A stretch of DNA of 10,908 nt, from positions 1 through 10,908 of the forward strand of contig JAUWZC010000060.1 in NCBI GenBank assembly GCA_030615565.1, in the 5' to 3' direction. Both the position numbers and the translations under genes were made by a program. Shown in pieces: positions 7,171 to 10,908 of this stretch. The notes beneath the pieces are model-generated. The model saw nothing but the letters and a program-made list of their open reading frames with translations, was not told the DNA's origin and did not search any database. How positions within the stretch are numbered: the first letter of the stretch is position 1; every line of letters starts with the position of its first letter. The DNA comes from Desulfobacteraceae bacterium (GTDB taxonomy: Bacteria > Desulfobacterota > DSM-4660 > Desulfatiglandales > B25-G16).

Positions 7171-7617
7171 TTAGAGATAATCCTTTAAAACTATAACCTT
7201 TGATTCTTCAATTTGTTTCAACTTTAAATCATTTGTGATGAACGCATCGGCTTTCACATTAATGGATACTGCAATTTGTATGGCATCCAAAGCTCTAAGG
7301 GATGTGTATCGACCACGCAGTTTCCCGGCAAGCTCAGCTATGTCTGAAGAAATGTCCAACAATGAGATATTTCTCCCGGCTTTAAGAAAATCAGAAAATT
7401 TTTTCACCAGTTTCTCATTGCCGGTTTCAACTGGTTTAGGCAAAACTTCTACGAGGGTTATTACGGATGAGAAAGCAATCAGTTTCCCTGACTGAAATGA
7501 GCTTACGATTTCTTTAGCAAGCGGTCCAAATTGAGGATGTGCTTCAATATAATAAATAATTGGTGCAGTGTCGATAAAGATAGTTTGAATTTGGTCGAGT
7601 TCGTCAGAAAGAGTCAT
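7171..7617 (-). CDS. vapC: VapC-type PIN-domain ribonuclease toxin
   Basis: The product is 148 residues from ATG 7617-7615, preceded by AGAGGA on the minus strand. It has the acidic residues of PIN domains: D16 in IFIDTAPIIYY, E57 in the SSVITLVEVL helix, D111 in LRALDAIQIA and D130 in FITNDLKL. Together these make the Mg2+-binding RNase site. VapC toxins cleave tRNA or rRNA and stop growth when their antitoxin is lost. The start overlaps the antitoxin stop by four bases (ATGA), indicating translational coupling. All four catalytic acids are present, so it should be active. The frame is open further upstream, but that part overlaps the antitoxin in another frame. The RNA target cannot be told from sequence. 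Confidence 0.92.
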   Translation of the reverse strand: MTLSDELDQIQTIFIDTAPIIYYIEAHPQFGPLAKEIVSSFQSGKLIAFSSVITLVEVLPKPVETGNEKLVKKFSDFLKAGRNISLLDISSDIAELAGKLRGRYTSLRALDAIQIAVSINVKADAFITNDLKLKQIEESKVIVLKDYL

Positions 7618-7835
7618 ATGCGGTCCTCTCGGAGTCTGTTTACATAATCCTGGGCATCTTCTTTGTACCATAGGCCTTTGCCAAGACCGTATAGTTCTGT
7701 CCAATCAAGTCGTTTTTGGATAGGAACACTCTTTTTCCTTAACTGTCGTGCCAGCGTTTCAATTAATTTGATGTGTTCATGCAGCGAAAGGTTTGCAGCA
7801 TGTTTTTCAATTATTTCCCGTGGATTTTCATGCAT
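7614..7835 (-). CDS. VapB-like antitoxin partner of the PIN toxin
   Basis: The product is 73 residues from ATG 7835-7833, with AAGGAGG upstream on the minus strand. It is highly charged, with an N-terminal helical part (MHENPREIIEKHAANLSLHE) and a C-terminal motif DWTELYGLGKGLWYKEDAQD then YVNRLREDRI. I know that C-terminal pattern from small proteins encoded directly upstream of PIN toxins; there the aromatic/charged tail fills the toxin active site. I do not see a clear AbrB or ribbon-helix-helix fold, so DNA binding is uncertain. Its stop overlaps the toxin start. A longer frame back to 7919 would run through the promoter and is rejected. Confidence 0.85.
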   Translation of the reverse strand: MHENPREIIEKHAANLSLHEHIKLIETLARQLRKKSVPIQKRLDWTELYGLGKGLWYKEDAQDYVNRLREDRI

Positions 7836-7855
7836 TTTGTGCCTCCTTGGCCTTT

Positions 7856-7919
7856 GAAATATTAGTAACGAAATATTTCTAGTTAAAAGAATATATCTTA
7901 TTTGTCGATAGGCTGTCAA
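7856..7919 (-). promoter_or_regulatory. promoter and candidate operator of the toxin-antitoxin operon
   Basis: On the minus strand TTGACA (7919-7914), an 18-nt spacer and TATATT (7895-7890) form a near-consensus sigma70 promoter. Between it and the ribosome binding site lies the inverted repeat GAAATATT (7856-7863)/AATATTTC (7872-7879), with an 8-nt loop. It is well placed for autorepression by the antitoxin-toxin complex, as is usual for vapBC operons. Autorepression is inferred. Confidence 0.7.
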
Positions 7920-8019
7920 TACGCAATAATTTGTTGTAATAATTTGTAAAAAACCAGTAGGAAGAGAAGGGGAGCAGTGAAGAAAAATTTTTTAAATAAG
8001 GGAACATGAAATACTAAAT

Positions 8020-8262
8020 CCCTGGCCCAGACCTGGCATGCAAGGATTGGATTTACAGCTCCGGATATCATAATCTCCACTATACTGTATCATACTCATG
8101 TAACACCGCGCCAGGGCAGGCTGGTCAATCCAGATACGGTGAAAGAAAGGGAGGTATGCAGAAACAGCAGGATCAAGAGTTTGATAGCCAAACAACGTCG
8201 CACCCCTGGCCCAGACCTGATTATCTGGCTATATGCTTGCATACATGGAATATGCGCCAGGG
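8020..8262. repeat. two direct repeat units with CCCTGGC/GCCAGGG arms
   Basis: CCCTGGCCCAGACCTG occurs at 8020-8035 and 8204-8219. Each is followed in the same orientation by a complementary arm inside GCGCCAGGGC: GCCAGGG at 8110-8116 and at 8256-8262. Two units therefore share both ends, with inner spans of 83 nt and 45 nt. In each, CCCTGGC can pair with GCCAGGG over 7 bp. They look like copies of one small repetitive element with different interiors. Confidence 0.65.
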
Positions 8263-8341
8263 CGGGCAGGGCGGGCCGAGCTCCCTGCCCGCCATCGCGA
8301 GGCTTCAGCCAAAGCGGACGGGCATTCAGGCGAGGCGGGCA
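8261..8341. repeat. overlapping GC-rich inverted repeats able to form alternative hairpins
   Basis: GGCGGGCAGGG (8261-8271) is an exact inverted repeat of CCCTGCCCGCC (8283-8293), an 11-bp stem with an 11-nt loop. The last eight bases of that right arm, TGCCCGCC (8286-8293), are also an exact inverted repeat of GGCGGGCA (8334-8341). The central arm can pair with either side but not both. GGCTTCAGCC inside the second loop is a further small hairpin. No T-run follows, so it is not an intrinsic terminator on the plus strand. Confidence 0.75.
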
Positions 8342-8381
8342 AAATCCGAGATCCAAAATATAAAGGGGAGGAATCGAAAGA

Positions 8382-8747
8382 ATGAAAAAGATTCTCATAG
8401 TTGATGACCAAATGGAGGTTAGAAGGCTGGTGGAGATGACCCTCAAGGTAGGGGATTACCAGGTTCTCCAGGCTAAAAGCGGGGAAGAGGCCGTTGAGAT
8501 TGGCAAGGCGGAAAAACCTGACCTGATCATCATGGACATCATGATGCCCGGAGGAATGGATGGGCTTGAAGCAACCCGCGCTCTAAAGAATGACCCGGAA
8601 ACCAAAGACAGCATAATAATCATGCTGACTGCCAAAGGCCAGGAGGCTGACAGGGAGGAGGGGTTTAAAGCAGGAGCAGTTGACTATTTCACAAAACCCT
8701 TCAGCCCTTTGGAATTGATAAGGAAGGTGGAAGAGGTTCTGGGATAG
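8382..8747 (+). CDS. stand-alone response regulator receiver protein
   Basis: The product is 121 residues, the length of a single CheY-like receiver domain. It has the acidic pair D8-D9, the phosphoacceptor D52 in IIMDIMMPG, the switch residue T83 and the invariant lysine K105 in TKPF. There is no output domain. GGGGAGG lies about ten bases before the ATG. The protein accepts a phosphoryl group from a histidine kinase and must signal through a partner. The HD-GYP protein downstream has no receiver of its own and is the obvious partner. The GAF sensor further downstream could belong to the same pathway. The four-helix-bundle cassette separates this gene from the HD-GYP gene. Confidence 0.95.
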   Translation: MKKILIVDDQMEVRRLVEMTLKVGDYQVLQAKSGEEAVEIGKAEKPDLIIMDIMMPGGMDGLEATRALKNDPETKDSIIIMLTAKGQEADREEGFKAGAVDYFTKPFSPLELIRKVEEVLG

Positions 8748-8749
8748 TT

Positions 8750-8777
8750 ACTTGAAACTTGAAACTGGAAACTTGAA
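8750..8777 (+). repeat. left heptamer array, four ACTKGAA units
   Basis: There are four head-to-tail 7-bp units (ACTTGAA, ACTTGAA, ACTGGAA, ACTTGAA) starting two bases after the receiver stop codon. Three complementary units lie at 9163-9183. Bases 8764-8778 are an exact 15-bp inverted repeat of 9169-9183. Confidence 0.9.
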
Positions 8778-8791
8778 ATTTGGATAAACCT

Positions 8792-9139
8792 ATGAAAGAG
8801 ATCTATGAATTGGATGTTTACAAATTGGCTGAAGAACTTTCTGATCTGATTTGGTATGGTTTTGATGATTGGCCCAAGAAAGTTCAGCAGACAACCGGTT
8901 ATCAAATAATTAGATCCGCAGATAGTATTGCTTCTAATATCGCCGAGGGATATGGACGCTATACTCCTGCTGATAGAAAGCTGTTTTATCGTTATGCAAG
9001 AGGATCATTCGAAGAAACCAAAGCCTGGCTGCGTAAGCTAATTCGCAGGAAGATTGTTTCAGATGATGCTCACAAATATACTGAAATTATTGATCAACTA
9101 GGTCCAAAACTTAATGCATTTATCAGAAGCACAAAATAA
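8792..9139 (+). CDS. four-helix-bundle protein of the 23S rRNA intervening-sequence (S23) family
   Basis: The product is 115 residues from ATG 8792, in keeping with the family length. A TTG at 8780 would add four residues but lies at the edge of the repeat. The signature IIRSADSIASNIAEGYGRYT (residues 39-58) is the conserved core of these proteins, with helices on both sides. Known relatives are encoded inside 23S rRNA intervening sequences, and the Avd accessory protein of diversity-generating retroelements has the same fold. Free-standing copies are common in environmental genomes and have no proven function. Here it interrupts a receiver/HD-GYP pair and is flanked by inverted heptamer arrays, suggesting a mobile cassette. 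The ribosome binding site is weak (GGAT). Confidence 0.92.
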   Translation: MKEIYELDVYKLAEELSDLIWYGFDDWPKKVQQTTGYQIIRSADSIASNIAEGYGRYTPADRKLFYRYARGSFEETKAWLRKLIRRKIVSDDAHKYTEIIDQLGPKLNAFIRSTK

Positions 9140-9162
9140 CGGGTGCATATAGTCTATTTAGT

Positions 9163-9183
9163 TTCGAGTTTCAAGTTTCCAGT
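9163..9183 (-). repeat. right heptamer array, three inverted units
   Basis: TTCGAGT, TTCAAGT and TTCCAGT on the plus strand are ACTGGAA, ACTTGAA and ACTCGAA on the minus strand. They mirror the left array across the four-helix-bundle gene. The array ends eight bases before the AGGAGG of the HD-GYP gene. Confidence 0.9.
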
Positions 9184-9202
9184 ATCTAGTAGGAGGATTT
9201 TC

Positions 9203-10003
9203 ATGGACATAGAGGACTTTCCAAAAGGTTTTTCTAATTCGGATCAATTGGAAAAATATGCAAAGGATCTCACTGAGGTTTACAAATCCGAAAAGGAAAA
9301 AAGAAAAGAACTTGAAGCTGCCTATCAGCAGCTCTTCAAACACTCCGAAGACCTGAACTCAAATATCTTAGAGCTGAGAGCAGCCCATGAAGAACTACAG
9401 AAAGCCTACCTTGACACCATTCACCGGCTCGTGCTTGCAGCTGAATATAAGGATGAAGACACTGGAGACCATATCATGCGCATGAGTCGCTACAGCGCCT
9501 TGATTGCTGAAAAACTTGGTTTGCCAGCCAACGAGGTTCAAAATATACTCTATGCTGCCCCCATGCATGATGTGGGAAAAATCGGCATACCGGATAGCAT
9601 TTTAATGAAGCCGGACAAATTGACAGACGAAGAATTCGGAACCATGAAAACCCATAGCGTAATAGGGGCAAATATCCTGGCGTATTCAAAGGCCGAGGTC
9701 CTCAAACTTGCAGAGCAGATAGCCATTTCCCATCATGAAAAATGGAACGGAAAGGGATATCCACAGGGCCTTGCTGGTGATAATATTCCCATGCCAGCCA
9801 GGATTGTTGGCCTGGCGGATGTCTTTGATGCCCTTACTTCCAAACGCCCTTACAAAGATCCCTTTCCCGTTGAAGTTGCGCTCGATATCATCAAGGAAGA
9901 TCGTGGTCAGCATTTTGATCCTGATGTGGTAGATGTTTTTCTGGAAAATATAGATGAAATCGTAAAGATTAAAGAAGAAGTGGGCCTGAAAGAGGATCTC
10001 TAG
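9203..10003 (+). CDS. HD-GYP domain cyclic-di-GMP phosphodiesterase
   Basis: The product is 266 residues from ATG 9203, chosen for the AGGAGG at 9191-9196. The frame is open upstream from 9143, but those codons are heptamer repeat. Residues of about 14-70 form a charged coiled coil, likely for dimerisation or partner contact. The HD-GYP domain then follows: ETGDH-type segment (DTGDHIMRMSRYS, H90), HDVGKIGIPD (H122-D123), the conserved H151, HHEKWNGKGYP (H177-H178, GYP 185-187) and LADVFDAL. All metal-binding and GYP residues look intact, so hydrolysis of c-di-GMP is expected. It lacks a receiver domain, which the separate upstream response regulator could supply. Cytoplasmic. Confidence 0.95.
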   Translation: MDIEDFPKGFSNSDQLEKYAKDLTEVYKSEKEKRKELEAAYQQLFKHSEDLNSNILELRAAHEELQKAYLDTIHRLVLAAEYKDEDTGDHIMRMSRYSALIAEKLGLPANEVQNILYAAPMHDVGKIGIPDSILMKPDKLTDEEFGTMKTHSVIGANILAYSKAEVLKLAEQIAISHHEKWNGKGYPQGLAGDNIPMPARIVGLADVFDALTSKRPYKDPFPVEVALDIIKEDRGQHFDPDVVDVFLENIDEIVKIKEEVGLKEDL

Positions 10004-10161
10004 ATGGCTGATTTTACAAGTAAAGGGATAAAGGGGGACATCCTTAAATAAATTGTCATAACCCGTCGTTGGGCGGCACGCCTGCAGCGTACCGAAATTC
10101 AATAAAAAATAAAAATAAGAGAAGAATTTATCAGCAAATGTAATAGCAAAAGGGTAACAGG
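10004..10161. other. intergenic region between phosphodiesterase and sensor gene
   Basis: No terminator with a T-run was seen. A small GC-rich motif, GGCG-GCA-CGCC, lies near 10072-10082. It is followed by an A-rich stretch that could help a promoter for the sensor gene; no clear boxes were identified. Confidence 0.35.
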
Positions 10162-10908
10162 ATGAAAATAAAATCTGAAAGACAGAAAGAAAAAATTACT
10201 ATAATAGCTATCCTATTAACTGGCTCTTGCTTTCTAATGTATTATTTCCATGTGGTTCTTCAAGCCGGCACCGTTTTTACCCACTTCTTCTATATTCCAG
10301 TTATCCTGGCATCGTTGTGGTGGAAGAGAAAAGGTTTGGCTGTAGCTATATTTTTGTCTCTATTCCTGGTTTTTAGCCACCATTTCCTCAGGGCTTATGT
10401 GGTGACTGCCAATGATTATCTTCGGGCCCTTATGTTTGTGGCTATTGGCTTTGTAGTTGCTACCTTAAGTGAGAGGATTGCCAGGTCACAGGAAAAGACT
10501 GTCCACCTCAACGCAATCCTTCGTGCCATCCGAAACGTTAGTCAACTCATTCCCAGGGAAAAGAACCGCGACCTTCTGCTTACAGGCATCTGCGACAACC
10601 TCATCGAGACCCGTGGTTATTATAACGCCTGGATAGCTATATTGGATGAGTCTGGAGAGCTTGTTACTACCGTCGAAGCCGGTTTGGGCAAAGATTTTTT
10701 GCCAATGGTTGAGCGACTGAAGCGTGGCGAGTTGACCACTTGTGGCCAAAAGGCGCTGAAACAATCGGATGTTTTGGTAACCAAAGACCCACCCTCCACC
10801 TGTGCTGATTGCCCTATTTCGGCTATGTATAGTGGCAGAGGAGCGATGACCGTCCGGTTGGAACACGGGGTAAAGGTCTACGGTCTGTTGTCTGCCTCGA
10901 TACCCGCC
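10162..10908 (+). CDS. membrane sensor protein with GAF domain, probably a histidine kinase (3' end beyond window)
   Basis: An open frame from ATG 10162 runs to the window edge without a stop (249 codons). About four hydrophobic segments lie within residues 13-110: IIAILLTGSCFLMYYFHVVL, HFFYIPVILASLWW, LAVAIFLSLFLVFSHHF and LMFVAIGFVVATLS. Next come a helical linker beginning near residue 113 (HLNAILRAIRNVSQLI) and a GAF-type domain (NAWIAILDESGELVTTVEAG). The GAF part carries C194 and a C214-A-D-C217-P motif, which could bind a cofactor or metal. This arrangement is usual at the N-terminus of PAS/GAF sensor histidine kinases in environmental bacteria. The kinase part would lie beyond the window and is inferred. 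Following a receiver and an HD-GYP gene, it is a candidate input for that pathway. The ribosome binding site is weak. Confidence 0.8.
   Translation, partial: MKIKSERQKEKITIIAILLTGSCFLMYYFHVVLQAGTVFTHFFYIPVILASLWWKRKGLAVAIFLSLFLVFSHHFLRAYVVTANDYLRALMFVAIGFVVATLSERIARSQEKTVHLNAILRAIRNVSQLIPREKNRDLLLTGICDNLIETRGYYNAWIAILDESGELVTTVEAGLGKDFLPMVERLKRGELTTCGQKALKQSDVLVTKDPPSTCADCPISAMYSGRGAMTVRLEHGVKVYGLLSASIPA

Larger units (their letters stand above)
7920..8381. other. gene-poor, repeat-rich region
   Basis: No convincing gene was found. Plus-strand frames starting at 8139 and 8156 run through GC-rich repeats, give low-complexity Arg/Gly/Pro-rich translations and are judged spurious. The ATG at 8156 sits almost on top of GGGAGG, too close for normal initiation. 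The region holds a repeated 16-mer, matching CCCTGGC/GCCAGGG arms and overlapping GC-rich hairpins, listed separately. Confidence 0.6.

Noticed and set aside
8041..8100. Plus-strand promoter from TTTACA and TATACT near 8050-8085
   Set aside because: The spacing is about 23 nt, too long for a sigma70 promoter.
8139..8404. Plus-strand small ORFs starting at 8139 and 8156
   Set aside because: They run through hairpin repeats, the Arg/Gly-rich composition reflects GC-rich DNA, and the ATG at 8156 is too close to its GGGAGG.
8096..8446. Minus-strand ORF of 116 codons across the GC-rich repeats
   Set aside because: It covers palindromic repeats and the start of the receiver gene antisense; no ribosome binding site and low-complexity translation.
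8750..9183. CRISPR-like array from the repeated heptamers
   Set aside because: The units are 7 bp, contiguous without spacers, and the second array is inverted.
9143..9202. Longer N-terminus of the HD-GYP protein
   Set aside because: It translates the heptamer repeat; AGGAGG sits just upstream of ATG 9203.

Overview
The window looks like an environmental Gram-negative bacterium. It carries a lipoprotein signal peptide, a membrane-anchored protein with an LptC-like layout, a Wzz-type polysaccharide copolymerase (broken) and an HD-GYP/histidine-kinase signalling set. The overall style resembles Desulfobacterota and neighbouring phyla, but nothing here fixes the taxon. Base composition is moderate to slightly AT-rich, except for a very GC-rich repeat patch at about 8250-8340.

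Layout. Positions 1-404 hold a leftward partial reading frame of unclear status and the first copy of a 39-bp promoter-like repeat. A large acidic lipoprotein (405-1973) ends in a strong intrinsic terminator. A small membrane-anchored protein follows (2034-2729), then the second copy of the 39-bp repeat, then a Wzz/GumC-like chain-length regulator gene (2986-4405). That gene is broken by an A-tract frameshift and an amber codon. A degraded stretch (4565-5206) contains a small membrane/zinc-ribbon ORF and a short frameshifted pseudogene. A secreted protein with a phospholipase C/P1-nuclease-like zinc-ligand pattern occupies 5277-6671. Next comes a tyrosine recombinase fragment retaining only the N-terminal domain (6882-7160). 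Its ribosome binding site and start codon lie inside a perfect 14-bp inverted repeat. A complete VapB-like/VapC toxin-antitoxin pair lies on the minus strand (7171-7835), with a promoter and a candidate operator.

Positions 7920-8381 contain no convincing gene but are dense in inverted and direct repeats. They are followed by a c-di-GMP signalling cluster on the plus strand: a stand-alone receiver (8382-8747), an HD-GYP phosphodiesterase (9203-10003) and the start of a membrane GAF sensor protein (10162 to the window edge). Between receiver and phosphodiesterase sits a four-helix-bundle (23S rRNA intervening-sequence type) gene bracketed by heptamer arrays in inverted orientation: four ACTKGAA units on the left and three complementary units on the right. 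It looks like a compact cassette of about 434 bp inserted into an otherwise tight two-gene unit. I consider it the most interesting object in the window.

The region as a whole reads as accessory DNA: three broken genes, repeat debris, a toxin-antitoxin module and a cassette, set among envelope and signalling genes. No rRNA, tRNA or CRISPR array was recognised.
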